Source of the DNA: Sphingomonas metalli
GTDB taxonomy: Bacteria; Pseudomonadota; Alphaproteobacteria; Sphingomonadales; Sphingomonadaceae
Reading direction: 5' to 3'
Assembly (NCBI RefSeq): GCF_014641735.1
Contig: NZ_BMIH01000003.1
Location: 62,001-126,000 of the forward strand
Length of the DNA stretch: 64,000 nt
Shown here: positions 8,208-17,859 of the stretch, in pieces
Position numbering within the stretch: the stretch's first letter is position 1
Layout of the letters: each line of letters starts with the position of its first letter
Made by a program: the position numbers and the translations under genes
Notes under the pieces: model-generated
The model's database searches: none
What the model was told of the DNA's origin: nothing
The model's input: the letters and a program-made list of their open reading frames with translations, nothing else

Positions 8208-9532
8208 TCCGACGCTGGTTCGCCTCGCTCTACGGGCGGATGCTGGCGCTGTCGGCGGCGGCGACCCTGATCGCGCTGGGCCTTGCGGGATGGACGATGT
8301 CGGGCGTGCTCGAACGGTTTGTGATCGAGGGGCTCGACCGGCGGCTCGACTCGCAGATCGCGATCCTGTCCGGCAGCGTCGACGCGGCCGGCCATGTCGA
8401 CCGGCGGTGGCTGGCCGAGCGGCAGGGTGCCCTGGCCGAGGGGCCGGGGTGGCGCTGGCGGATCGCCGGCCCGGACGGCACGATCGGTTCTGCGGACTTC
8501 CCGGTCCTGGCGGACGGACCGCCCGGGCCGCCCGGGCCCGACCAGGGCCGCCCGCGGCCCCGCGACGGCGCGGCGGAAAACGGCGTCGCCGTGCATGCGC
8601 GCGAGCTGGTGTTGCAGACCGGCGGCGGTACCGTGCGGCTGACGGCCGCCGCGCCGCGCGACGTGATCGCCCGGCCGATCCGGGGAGCGGTCGCACCCCT
8701 GCTGGCGGCGCTGGCCGCGCTGGCGCTGGTGCTGGTCACTGCGTCCTGGGCGCAGCTGCGGCTGGGACTCGCGCCGCTGCGGCGGTTGCGGGACGAGGTC
8801 GCGGCGATCCGCGCCGGGCAGCGGTCGCGGGTCGACGAGGATGTTCCGAGCGAATTGCGCGGACTGGCGGAGGAGCTCAACGCGCTGACCGAAGCCAATG
8901 CGGCGGCGCTGGCCGGCGCGCGCCAGTCCGCGGCGAACCTGGCGCATGCGCTGAAGACCCCCGTCGCGGCGCTCGCCATCGCGCTGCGCCGCGATCCGGA
9001 TCTGGCCGCGCAGGTCGCGCGGATCGACGCGACGATCCGGCATCATCTCGCCCGGGCGCGGGTGCAGGCGGCCGATCAGCGCGCGTCGACCGCGCTGGCG
9101 CCGGCGGTCGACGATCTCGTCGCGACCGTGGCCCGGCTCCATGGCGGCCGCGGCATCGCGATCGCGACCCGCATCGAGCCGGGTATCGCCGTCGCGGTAG
9201 ACGCGCACGACCTCGACGAGATGATCGGCAACCTGCTCGACAATGCCGCCAAATTCGCGCGGCAGCGGGTGGCGGTGACGGCGGAGCGGGACGCGGGTGA
9301 CGCGCGAACGGTGCGGATCGTCGTCTGCGACGACGGACCCGGCATCCCGGCCGAGAGGCGCACGGTCGCGCTCGAACCCGGGCAACGTCTCGACGAGCGG
9401 GTCGAGGGGCATGGCTTCGGCCTCTCGATCGTCCGCGAGCTCGCGGAGCTCTATGGCGGCACGCTGTCGCTCGGCACCGGCGACATGGGCGGGCTCCTCG
9501 CCGAATTGCAGCTGCCCGCGCGCCCGGCCTAG
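8204..9532 (+). CDS. PhoQ-like sensor histidine kinase
   Basis: 442 residues from a GTG that overlaps the regulator stop. Membrane helices lie at about 12-33 and 163-185 around a periplasmic sensor of about 130 residues with a proline/glycine insert (GPPGPPGPDQG). A HAMP-like linker follows, then HisKA with His248 (NLAHALKTPVAAL). The ATPase motifs are intact: N-box MIGNLLDNAAKF, G1 CDDGPGIP, G2 HGFGLSIVRELAELYGG. It should phosphorylate D51 of the preceding regulator. AHALKTP is typical of PhoQ-type kinases in alphaproteobacteria. Its TAG stop lies within a CTAG that also provides the stop of the convergent ligU. Confidence 0.94.
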   Translation: MIRRWFASLYGRMLALSAAATLIALGLAGWTMSGVLERFVIEGLDRRLDSQIAILSGSVDAAGHVDRRWLAERQGALAEGPGWRWRIAGPDGTIGSADFPVLADGPPGPPGPDQGRPRPRDGAAENGVAVHARELVLQTGGGTVRLTAAAPRDVIARPIRGAVAPLLAALAALALVLVTASWAQLRLGLAPLRRLRDEVAAIRAGQRSRVDEDVPSELRGLAEELNALTEANAAALAGARQSAANLAHALKTPVAALAIALRRDPDLAAQVARIDATIRHHLARARVQAADQRASTALAPAVDDLVATVARLHGGRGIAIATRIEPGIAVAVDAHDLDEMIGNLLDNAAKFARQRVAVTAERDAGDARTVRIVVCDDGPGIPAERRTVALEPGQRLDERVEGHGFGLSIVRELAELYGGTLSLGTGDMGGLLAELQLPARPA

Positions 9533-10584
9533 GCGAAGATCACACCGTCCATCAGCTTGCGCGCGGTGCGCAGCAGCGCTGCCGATGCGACCTGCCCGGC
9601 GTCGTCGACGGTAAGGACGCAGCTCATCTCGCCGGTTGGGTGCTCGATCGACAGGGTGCGTGTCGCTCCATCGGGCACGGTCGCGACCGAGGCGGCCGGC
9701 GATCCCTCCAGCAGGCATGCGGTCGCGACGCTGACTGCGCCGAGCACGCCGATCGAGGCATGGGCGCGGCGCGGGATGAAGCTGCGGACGGTCACCGCCC
9801 CGCCGTTACGGGGCGGGGCGACCAGCATCATCTTCGGCACCGATTTATCGGCGACATCGCCGAGGTTCATCAGCGGTCCGGCTTTCAGCCGGATCGCTTC
9901 GATCTTCGCCTTCACCGCCTCGGCGGCATCGAGCGTCTCGCGATCCTCATAGCCGGTCGCGCCGACATCCTCGGCGCGCAGGACGATGCAGGGCATCCCG
10001 TTGTCGATCAGGGTGCAGGCGACGCCGTCGATCGTGTCGACGACATGGCCGGTCGGCAGCAGCGCGCCGCAGGAGGAGCCGGCGGTGTCGCGGAACTCGA
10101 GCGGGACCGGCGCGGCGGTTCCGGGTACGCCGTCGATCCGGGCGTCGCCCGCATAGGTGACGCGGCCGCCGGGCGTCGCGACGGTGGCGACCGCAACCTG
10201 GCCGGTATTCTCCATGAAGATGGCGACGCGCGTCTCGCCGTCCTGCGCCGCCACCAGCCCACGCTCGATCGCGAAGGGACCGATGCCGGCGAGGATGTTG
10301 CCGCAATTCTGCGCGTCGGTGACGATCGCCTGGTCGACGAAGACCTGGAGGAAGAGATAGTCGACATCGATCCCGGCCCGCTCGGAGCGGGCGACCACCG
10401 CCACCTTGCTGGTCAGGGGATCGGCCCCGCCCATCCCGTCGATCTGCCGCGGATCGGGCGAGCCCATCGCGCGGAGCAGGAACGCATCGCGCTCCGCGGG
10501 ATCGGAGGGCAGGTCGTCGCGGAGGAAGTAGCCCCCCTTCGACGTTCCGCCGCGCATCCACATCACGCGGAGGCCCTCACTCAT
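9529..10584 (-). CDS. ligU: 4-Oxalomesaconate tautomerase LigU (PrpF-like)
   Basis: 351 residues from the ATG at 10584; the frame is open upstream but the PrpF fold begins at [20 protein letters not shown]. The family isomerises a double bond by proton transfer; LigU of Sphingobium SYK-6 converts oxalomesaconate to 2-keto-4-carboxy-3-hexenedioate, the real LigJ substrate. Family signatures seen are [41 protein letters not shown] and the late [24 protein letters not shown]. The start overlaps the ligK stop by eight bases (ATGAGTGA), so ligK-ligU is an operon. A GalD-type tautomerase from gallate catabolism is a close alternative, but the ligK linkage favours LigU. Confidence 0.88.
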   Translation of the reverse strand: MSEGLRVMWMRGGTSKGGYFLRDDLPSDPAERDAFLLRAMGSPDPRQIDGMGGADPLTSKVAVVARSERAGIDVDYLFLQVFVDQAIVTDAQNCGNILAGIGPFAIERGLVAAQDGETRVAIFMENTGQVAVATVATPGGRVTYAGDARIDGVPGTAAPVPLEFRDTAGSSCGALLPTGHVVDTIDGVACTLIDNGMPCIVLRAEDVGATGYEDRETLDAAEAVKAKIEAIRLKAGPLMNLGDVADKSVPKMMLVAPPRNGGAVTVRSFIPRRAHASIGVLGAVSVATACLLEGSPAASVATVPDGATRTLSIEHPTGEMSCVLTVDDAGQVASAALLRTARKLMDGVIFA

Positions 10585-11251
10585 AGCGCAGCCCCATCGC
10601 CGCGAGCTTGCCGCGCATGTCGTAGATGTCGAGCCCGAGCTCGCCGGCGGCGAGCCGTTCGCGCTTGGCGATCTCGTTGGCCTCGCGCTGGCGGCCGGCT
10701 TCGAGCACGCGTTCCGCGTCTGCGCGGCGGACGACGCAGACGCCGTCATCGTCGGCGACGATCACGTCGCCGGCCTGCACCGCCGCGCCTGCGCAGACGA
10801 TGGGCACGTTGACGCTGCCGAGCGTCGCCTTGATCGTGCCCTGCGCGAAGACGGCGCGCGACCAGACGGGGAAGTTCATCTCCGTCAGGTCGCGCACGTC
10901 GCGCACCCCGGCGTCGATCACCAGTCCGCGGCAGCCGCGCGCCTGCGCCGAGGTCGCCAGAAGGTCGCCGAAATAGCCGTCCTCGCAGGGAGAGGTCGGG
11001 GCCAGGACGAGGATGTCGCCGGCCTGCAATTGCTCGATCGCGACATGGACCATCCAGTTGTCGCCGGGCGGCGCGGAGATGGTGACGGCGCTGCCGGCAA
11101 CGCGCGCGCCCGGATAGATCGGCCGCAGGCGGCTGCCGAGCAGGCCGATCCGACCCTGCGCCTCGTGCACGGTCGCGACCCCGAGCGCGGCGAGGCCGTC
11201 GATCACGGCACTGTCCGCCCGTGCGACGCTGGTGACCACCCGACCGGCCAT
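10577..11251 (-). CDS. ligK: 4-Carboxy-4-hydroxy-2-oxoadipate aldolase LigK
   Basis: 224 residues. It cleaves 4-carboxy-4-hydroxy-2-oxoadipate to pyruvate and oxaloacetate, the last step of protocatechuate 4,5-cleavage. Class II HMG/CHA aldolase with the RraA-like fold: [13 protein letters not shown], the [21 protein letters not shown] region, and [14 protein letters not shown], whose arginine and aspartate bind substrate and the divalent metal. AGGAG lies six bases before the ATG at 11251; an in-frame ATG five codons upstream (11266) has no better site. First gene of the ligK-ligU operon, divergent from the tandem-HTH LysR gene, a layout typical of LysR-controlled operons. Confidence 0.93.
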   Translation of the reverse strand: MAGRVVTSVARADSAVIDGLAALGVATVHEAQGRIGLLGSRLRPIYPGARVAGSAVTISAPPGDNWMVHVAIEQLQAGDILVLAPTSPCEDGYFGDLLATSAQARGCRGLVIDAGVRDVRDLTEMNFPVWSRAVFAQGTIKATLGSVNVPIVCAGAAVQAGDVIVADDDGVCVVRRADAERVLEAGRQREANEIAKRERLAAGELGLDIYDMRGKLAAMGLRYE

Positions 11252-11306
11252 GTCCTTCTCCTTCATAAGACGCGAAACCGTTCGCGCGCCGATCGGGCGC
11301 TGCCCA

Positions 11307-11333
11307 ATCCGAATCTGGCGCCAGGCATAGGAT
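11307..11333. promoter_or_regulatory. Dyad in the ligK / lysR divergent promoter
   Basis: A perfect 10-bp palindrome, CTGGCGCCAG (11315-11324), is flanked almost symmetrically by ATCC (11307-11310) and GGAT (11330-11333). A second short dyad, GCAT-N6-ATGC, follows immediately. The whole lies in the 92-base gap between the divergent ligK and LysR-type genes, where LysR regulators usually bind. Candidate operator by position and symmetry only. Confidence 0.45.
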
Positions 11334-11343
11334 AATGCGATAG

Positions 11344-12537
11344 ATGATCGCGATGGATCCGTTTGCCCTCAACCTTCGCCACCTGCGCGCGCTGCCGCTG
11401 ATCGTGCGTCACGCCAGCATGAGCCGCGCGGCGGAGGCGGCGGGGCTGTCGCAGCCGGCACTGACCCAGGGGCTGGCGAAGCTGGAGGCGCAACTGGGCG
11501 CGCCGCTCTTCGTCCGAGGGTCGGGCGGGATGGTTCCGACCGGGGAGGGCACGGGCTTTGCCGCGCGCATCGGCGTGGCGCTCGCGCATCTCTCCGCCTT
11601 CGGCCGCGGTGCGGCACGGGGCGGGCGCGGCTTTGCGCGACCTGACCGGCTGATGACCTCCACCCAGTTGCGGGCGTTCCTGGCGCTCGCGGATGCGGGG
11701 AGCTTTGCCGAGGCGGCGCGGGCGACGGACGGCTCGCAACCCGCGATCCACCGGGCGGTGCGCGATCTGGAGCAGATCGGCGGCGTGGCGCTGGCCGAGC
11801 GGCGGGGGCGCGGCATCGTGCTGACCGCGGCGGGGCGGCAGCTGGCGCGCAGCGCGCGGCTGGCCGGGGCGGAGATCGCGGCGGCGATGGCCGATATCCG
11901 GCCGGATGCAGGCGAGCGCGGGCGGCTGACGATCGGGGCGATGCCGCTGTGCCGGGCCAGGTTGCTGCCGGCGGCGATGGCCGCGCTGATGCGCTCCGCG
12001 CCCGGCGCAACCTTCGACGTGGTGGAGGGGTCGTGGCGCGAACTGGTCGAGCCGCTGCGCGACGGGCAGATCGACCTGATGATCGGCGCTTTGCGCGAGG
12101 CGGCGTCGCTGCCCGATCTGGATCAGGAGCCGCTGTTCACCGACCGGCTGGCCGTGGTCGCGCGGGCGGGGCATCCGGCGGCGGGGGAGGCAGCGACGCT
12201 GGGGGCGCTGGCCGGCTATCCCTGGATCATCGGGCGGGAGGGGACGCCGCTCCGCACGCATTGGGAAACGCTGTTCGCGGGTGGATTGCCGCAGGCACCG
12301 GTGGAGTGCGGATCGGTGATGACGGTCCGCGGGCTGTTGCTCGACAGCGATTGTCTGACGCTGCTGTCGCCCGATCAGGTCGCGATGGAGGTGGATGCGG
12401 GGCTGCTCACGGTCATCCCGATCGCCGGCGCCGCCCTGGAACGGGCGATCGGCATCACCACCCGCCGGGGCTGGCGACCGACCCACTTGCAGGCGCGCCT
12501 GATCGCGGCGCTGCGGGACACCGTCCGAACTTCGTAA
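11344..12537 (+). CDS. LysR-type regulator with two tandem HTH domains
   Basis: 397 residues, about 100 longer than normal LysR proteins. Residues 10-68 form a first LysR winged helix ([20 protein letters not shown], then [21 protein letters not shown]). After a linker rich in glycine and arginine, residues 106-165 form a second, separate one ([20 protein letters not shown], then [20 protein letters not shown]). From about 194 comes the periplasmic-binding-protein-like effector domain ([22 protein letters not shown]). It is divergent from ligK and upstream of the ligJIABC genes, so it is the likely local activator, in the role of SYK-6 LigR, which has only one HTH. The effector is probably an aromatic acid or a ring-cleavage product; this is inference from position. 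Confidence 0.88.
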   Translation: MIAMDPFALNLRHLRALPLIVRHASMSRAAEAAGLSQPALTQGLAKLEAQLGAPLFVRGSGGMVPTGEGTGFAARIGVALAHLSAFGRGAARGGRGFARPDRLMTSTQLRAFLALADAGSFAEAARATDGSQPAIHRAVRDLEQIGGVALAERRGRGIVLTAAGRQLARSARLAGAEIAAAMADIRPDAGERGRLTIGAMPLCRARLLPAAMAALMRSAPGATFDVVEGSWRELVEPLRDGQIDLMIGALREAASLPDLDQEPLFTDRLAVVARAGHPAAGEAATLGALAGYPWIIGREGTPLRTHWETLFAGGLPQAPVECGSVMTVRGLLLDSDCLTLLSPDQVAMEVDAGLLTVIPIAGAALERAIGITTRRGWRPTHLQARLIAALRDTVRTS

Positions 12538-12603
12538 AAACCTATCGCGTCACGGCCATTCCGATTGGCAGAGGGTGAGGGCGGCCCGCGATAGTGGCGG
12601 GCA

Positions 12604-13449
12604 ATGACGGAGAGGTTGGCCCTGATCGGTTTCGGCGAGGCGGCGCAGGCTTTTGCGCCCGGCCTTGCCGCGTCGCTCGCCGCCTTCGACCGCAAGACTG
12701 ATCTGGACGGAATGCGCGCGGCCAAGCTGGCAGAATTTGTGCGGTTCGGGGTGGAGGGATGTGAAACGTCCGCTGCGGCCCTGACGGGAGCCGGTGCCGC
12801 CCTGTCGCTCGTGACGGCCGATCAGGCGCTTGCCGCGGCCGAGGCGGCGCCGGTCGAGGCGGACTGCTTATGGTTCGACATGAACAGCGTCGCGCCGGAG
12901 ACGAAGCGGGCGGCAGCCATCGCCATCGAGGGCAGGGGCGGGCGCTATGTGGATGTGGCGGTGATGGCGCCGGTGCATCCGAAGCGTACTTCCGTGCCGC
13001 TGCTGCTCGCCGGTCCCTATGCCGAGGCAGGTGCGGCGTTGCTGCGCGGACTCGGCTTCTCGAACGTGTCTGTCGCCGGGGACGGTGTCGGCACCGCATC
13101 GGCGATCAAGATGATCCGCTCTGTCATGATCAAGGGAATCGAGGCGCTGTCGGCCGAATGCGTGCTGGCGGCGGAGGCTGCGGGCGTGCGCGCGGCGGTG
13201 ATCGCCTCGCTCGATGCGAGCTGGCCGGGCGCCGATTGGGCCGCGCGCTTCGACTATAATCTGGATCGCATGATCGTCCACGGCGCCCGCCGCGCGGCGG
13301 AGATGGACGAGGTGGTCCGCGCGCTCGACGCGCTCGGCACCGGCAGCGCGATGAGCCGCGCCACCGCCGCCCGCCAGCGCGCGATCGGCGGGCGGGGGAT
13401 CGCGGTGCCGGATGGACTGGACGCCAAGCTGGAGGCGCTGCGCGCATGA
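12604..13449 (+). CDS. NAD(P)-binding dehydrogenase with DUF1932 domain
   Basis: 281 residues. Residues 1-115 are a Rossmann domain of the 6-phosphogluconate/3-hydroxyisobutyrate dehydrogenase type (LALIGFGEAAQAFAPGL). The C-terminal half matches DUF1932 (SAIKMIRSVMIKGIEALSAE carries the conserved lysine, and DYNLDRMIVHGARRAAEMDE). Its stop overlaps the ligJ start by four bases (ATGA), so it is translated with the pathway. No step from protocatechuate to pyruvate plus oxaloacetate needs a further pyridine-nucleotide dehydrogenase beyond LigC. It could reduce or oxidise a hydroxy- or keto-acid side product. Family is secure; substrate unknown. Confidence 0.82.
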   Translation: MTERLALIGFGEAAQAFAPGLAASLAAFDRKTDLDGMRAAKLAEFVRFGVEGCETSAAALTGAGAALSLVTADQALAAAEAAPVEADCLWFDMNSVAPETKRAAAIAIEGRGGRYVDVAVMAPVHPKRTSVPLLLAGPYAEAGAALLRGLGFSNVSVAGDGVGTASAIKMIRSVMIKGIEALSAECVLAAEAAGVRAAVIASLDASWPGADWAARFDYNLDRMIVHGARRAAEMDEVVRALDALGTGSAMSRATAARQRAIGGRGIAVPDGLDAKLEALRA

Positions 13450-14471
13450 CGCTAATCATCGACTGTCACGGCCACTACACCACCGCGCCGGCCGCGCATA
13501 ACGACTGGCGGGAGGCGCAGAAGGCCGCCTTCAAGGCCGGCCAGCCCGCGCCCGCCTATCCCGCCATCTCCGACGACGATATCCGCGAGACGCTGGAGGC
13601 GAACCAGCTGCGGCTGCTGCGCGAGCGTGGTGCGGACATGACGATCTTCTCGCCCCGCGCCTCCGCGATGGCGCCGCATGTCGGGGACGAGGGCGTGGCG
13701 ATCGCCTGGGCGCAGGCGAACAACGACCTGATCGCGCGCTGCGTCGCGCTCTATCCCGAGACGTTCGTCGGCGTGTGCATGTTGCCGCAGAGCCCGAAGG
13801 CGGACATGGCCGGATCGCTCGCCGAGCTGCGCCGCTGCGTCGAGGAGCTGGGCTTTGTCGGGTGCAACCTCAATCCCGATCCGGGCGGCGGGAAGTTCGA
13901 GCATCCGCCGCTGACCGATCGCTACTGGTATCCCTTTTACGAGGCGATGGTCGAGCTGGACGTGCCGGCGATGATCCATGTGTCGGGCAGCTGCAATCCG
14001 GCGATGCACGCGACCGGCGCCTATTATATCGCCGCCGACACGATCGCCTTCATGCAGCTGATCGAGGGCGACCTGTTCAGGGATTTCCCGAGCCTGCGCT
14101 TCATCATCCCGCATGGCGGCGGCGCGGTGCCCTATCATTGGGGGCGGTATCGCGGGCTGGCGGACATGCTGAAGAAGCCGGCGCTGGACGGGCATGTGAT
14201 GAACAACGTGTTCTTCGACACCTGCGTCTATCACCAGCCGGGCGTGAACCTGCTGGCGGAGGTGATCGAGACCAAGAACATCCTGTTCGGCAGCGAGATG
14301 GTCGGCGCGGTTCGGGGGATCGATCCGACGACGGGCCAGTATTTCGACGACACGAAACGCTATGTCGATGCGCTGCCGATCAGCGAAGAGCAGCGGCACG
14401 CGATCTACGAGGGTAACGCGCGGCGCGTGTTTCCGCGGCTGGATGCGAAGCTTAAGGCGCGGGGGCTGTGA
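13446..14471 (+). CDS. ligJ: 4-Oxalomesaconate hydratase LigJ
   Basis: 341 residues. Adds water to the oxalomesaconate tautomer made by LigU to give 4-carboxy-4-hydroxy-2-oxoadipate. It belongs to the amidohydrolase superfamily; visible metal and active-site motifs are IIDCHGHYT at the N-terminus, MIHVSG, FIIPHGGGAVPYHWGR and LFGSEMVGAVRG. Zinc dependence is known for the family. Cytoplasmic. Translationally coupled to the DUF1932 gene by an ATGA overlap. A 141-base hairpin array separates it from ligI. Confidence 0.94.
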   Translation: MTLIIDCHGHYTTAPAAHNDWREAQKAAFKAGQPAPAYPAISDDDIRETLEANQLRLLRERGADMTIFSPRASAMAPHVGDEGVAIAWAQANNDLIARCVALYPETFVGVCMLPQSPKADMAGSLAELRRCVEELGFVGCNLNPDPGGGKFEHPPLTDRYWYPFYEAMVELDVPAMIHVSGSCNPAMHATGAYYIAADTIAFMQLIEGDLFRDFPSLRFIIPHGGGAVPYHWGRYRGLADMLKKPALDGHVMNNVFFDTCVYHQPGVNLLAEVIETKNILFGSEMVGAVRGIDPTTGQYFDDTKRYVDALPISEEQRHAIYEGNARRVFPRLDAKLKARGL

Positions 14472-14483
14472 GGGTGCTGTCGC

Positions 14484-14624
14484 AGATCCTCCCCGCTCGC
14501 GGGGAGGGGGACCACGCCCGCAGGGCGTGGTGGAGGGGGATCGCCACAAGCGTGTCGCTTGCCGAAGTTCCCCTCCACCACCGCTTCGCGGCGGTCCCCC
14601 TCCCCAGCAAGCTGGGGAGGATCT
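14484..14624. repeat. Multi-hairpin intergenic repeat between ligJ and ligI
   Basis: The element is bounded by a perfect 11-bp terminal inverted repeat, AGATCCTCCCC at the left and GGGGAGGATCT at the right. Inside are several short hairpins: CTCCCC/GGGGAG, CCACGCCC/GGGCGTGG, AAGCG/CGCTT and CCCCAGC/GCTGGGG. The block GGTGGAGGGG also pairs with CCCCTCCACC across the middle. This is the architecture of composite REP/BIME-like elements. The right terminus supplies the ribosome-binding site of ligI (GGGGAGG five bases before its ATG). Confidence 0.85.
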
Positions 14625-14625
14625 G

Positions 14626-15512
14626 ATGGACGCGAACTGGCTGCCGTTCCACCCGAACCCGACCAAGCCGCGCTTCGTCCCGCCCGCGGGGGCGGTCGAT
14701 GCGCATTGCCATGTATTCGGTCCGGGCGACGTCTTCCCCTACGCCCCGGAGCGGAAATACACGCCTTGCGATGCGGGGCGGGACAAGCTCTACGCGCTGC
14801 GGGACTTCCTCGGCTTCGACCGCAACGTCGTGGTGCAGGCGACCTGCCATGGCACCGACAATCGCGCGATGGTCGATGCGCTGGTCCATGCGGGCGGCAG
14901 AGCGCGGGGCGTCGCGACGGTCGGCAGCGGCATCACCCGTGACGAGCTCGCCGCGATGCATGAGGCAGGCGTCCGCGGCGTGCGCTTCAACTATGTGAAG
15001 CGGCTCGTCGATCCCAAGCCCGACGCCTATTATCGTGGCATCATCGAAAAGATCGCCGAGTTCGGCTGGCATATCGTCGTCTACTTCGAGGCGGCGGATC
15101 TGGCGGAGAAGTGGGACTTCTTCACCAGCCTGCCGACGACCGTCGTGGTCGATCATATGGGCCGGCCCGATGTCACCAAGTCGCCGGACGGGCCGGAGTT
15201 CGCCCAGTTCCTGCGCTTCATGGAGCGCGACAATATCTGGTCGAAGGTGACCTGCCCCGAGCGGCTGTCGAAGTCCGGGCCACCGACCTACGACGATTTC
15301 GTCCCCTTCGCGAAGACGGTGGTCGAGCGGTTTCCGGAGCGGGTGCTGTGGGGCACCGACTGGCCGCATCCCAATCTCAACATGGTCGGCCACATGCCCG
15401 ATGACGGCTGGCTGGTCGACATGATCCCGCGCATCGCGCCCACCGCCGAGCTGCAGCACCGACTGCTCGTCGACAATCCGATGCGCCTCTACTGGCCCGA
15501 GGAGACGCCCGC

Positions 15513-15516
<4 letters not shown>
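14626..15516 (+). CDS. ligI: 2-Pyrone-4,6-dicarboxylate hydrolase LigI
   Basis: 296 residues. Opens the lactone 2-pyrone-4,6-dicarboxylate to 4-oxalomesaconate. Amidohydrolase-superfamily motifs: AVDAHCHVFGPGDVFPYA, VVQATCHGTDN, GVRGVRFNYVKRL, VVVDHMGRPDV and WGTDWPHPN, where the aspartate is the general base. Characterised LigI works without a metal ion. The ATG at 14626 is chosen because GGGGAGG, the end of the preceding repeat, lies five bases upstream; the frame is open further back but only through the repeat. The stop overlaps the ligA start (ATGA). Confidence 0.95.
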
Positions 15517-16837
<1,321 letters not shown>

Positions 16838-16839
16838 CC

Positions 16840-16900
16840 GTCACCCCAGCGCAGGCTGGGGTCTCACGCGGCACAAGACCCCAGCGTTCGCTGGGGTGAC
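16840..16900. repeat. Inverted-repeat element between ligB and ligC
   Basis: Bounded by GTCACCCCAGC and its perfect complement GCTGGGGTGAC. Each arm forms its own hairpin (CCCCAGC/GCTGGGG type), and the whole can form one long stem. It contains no start signal; the ligC ATG follows 17 bases later. It belongs to a different repeat family from the ligJ-ligI element and may modulate mRNA decay between the two genes. Confidence 0.8.
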
Positions 16901-16917
16901 GATCGGAGTTTGAAGTC

Positions 16918-17859
16918 ATGAAAATCGCTCTCGCGGGGGCCGGCGCGTTCGGGGAGAAGCACCTCGACGGCCTGAAGAACATCGACGGCGTCGAGGTCGT
17001 CAGCCTGGTCGGCCGGCGGCTGGACGCGACGCAGGCGATCGCGGACAAATATGGCATCGGCCATGCCTGCACCGATCTGGCCGAGGCGCTGCAGCAGGAC
17101 GTCGATGCCGTCATCCTCTGCACCCCCACCCAGATGCACGCCGCGCAGGCGATCCAGTGCATGGAGGCGGGCAAGCATGTGCAGGTCGAGATCCCGCTGG
17201 CGGACAGCTGGGCCGACAGCGAGGCGGTGCTGAGGAAGCAGCAGGAGACCGGCCTGGTCTGCATGGTCGGGCATACCCGGCGCTTCAATCCCAGCCACCA
17301 GTATCTCCACGACAAGTTCACGGCCGGCGAGGCGAGCGTCCAGCAGATGGACGTGCAGACCTATTTCTTTCGCCGCAAGAACATGAACGCCAAGGGCGAG
17401 CCGCGGTCCTGGACCGACCATCTGCTGTGGCATCACGCCGCGCATACGGTCGACCTGTTCGCCTATCAGGCCGGGCCGGTCGTGCAGGCGAACGCGCTCG
17501 AGGGGCCGATCCATCCCGAACTCGGCATCGCGATGGACATGTCCATCCAGCTGAAGGCGGAGAGCGGCGCGATCTGCACCCTGTCGCTCAGCTTCAACAA
17601 TGACGGGCCGCTCGGCACCTTCTTCCGCTACATTTGCGACACTGGTACCTGGATCGCGCGCTACGACGATCTGGTGACGGGCCGGGAGGAGCCGGTGGAC
17701 CTGAGCGGGGTCGCGGTGTCGAGCAACGGCATCGAATTGCAGGACCGCGAATTCATCGCGGCGATCCGCGAGGGGCGCGAGCCCAACAGCTCGGTCGCGC
17801 AGGTGCTGCCCTGCTATCGCGTGCTCGGCCAGCTCGAAGAGCAGCTCGCCGGGCGATGA
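16918..17859 (+). CDS. ligC: 4-Carboxy-2-hydroxymuconate-6-semialdehyde dehydrogenase LigC
   Basis: 313 residues. Oxidises the cyclic hemiacetal of the LigAB product to 2-pyrone-4,6-dicarboxylate with NAD(P)+. GFO/IDH/MocA oxidoreductase: Rossmann start MKIALAGAGAFGEKHLDGL, AGKHVQVEIPLADSW (the EKP-like motif reads EIP here, as in LigC), and the C-terminal sheet domain from about 125. HTRRFNPSHQYLH and WTDHLLWHHAAHTVDLF are LigC-like. Its stop overlaps the pobA start by four bases. Confidence 0.95.
   Translation: MKIALAGAGAFGEKHLDGLKNIDGVEVVSLVGRRLDATQAIADKYGIGHACTDLAEALQQDVDAVILCTPTQMHAAQAIQCMEAGKHVQVEIPLADSWADSEAVLRKQQETGLVCMVGHTRRFNPSHQYLHDKFTAGEASVQQMDVQTYFFRRKNMNAKGEPRSWTDHLLWHHAAHTVDLFAYQAGPVVQANALEGPIHPELGIAMDMSIQLKAESGAICTLSLSFNNDGPLGTFFRYICDTGTWIARYDDLVTGREEPVDLSGVAVSSNGIELQDREFIAAIREGREPNSSVAQVLPCYRVLGQLEEQLAGR

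Noticed and set aside
9529..9532. Overlap of the sensor kinase and ligU stops suggesting an annotation error
   Set aside because: The CTAG palindrome gives TAG stops on both strands, so the four-base convergent overlap is genuine.
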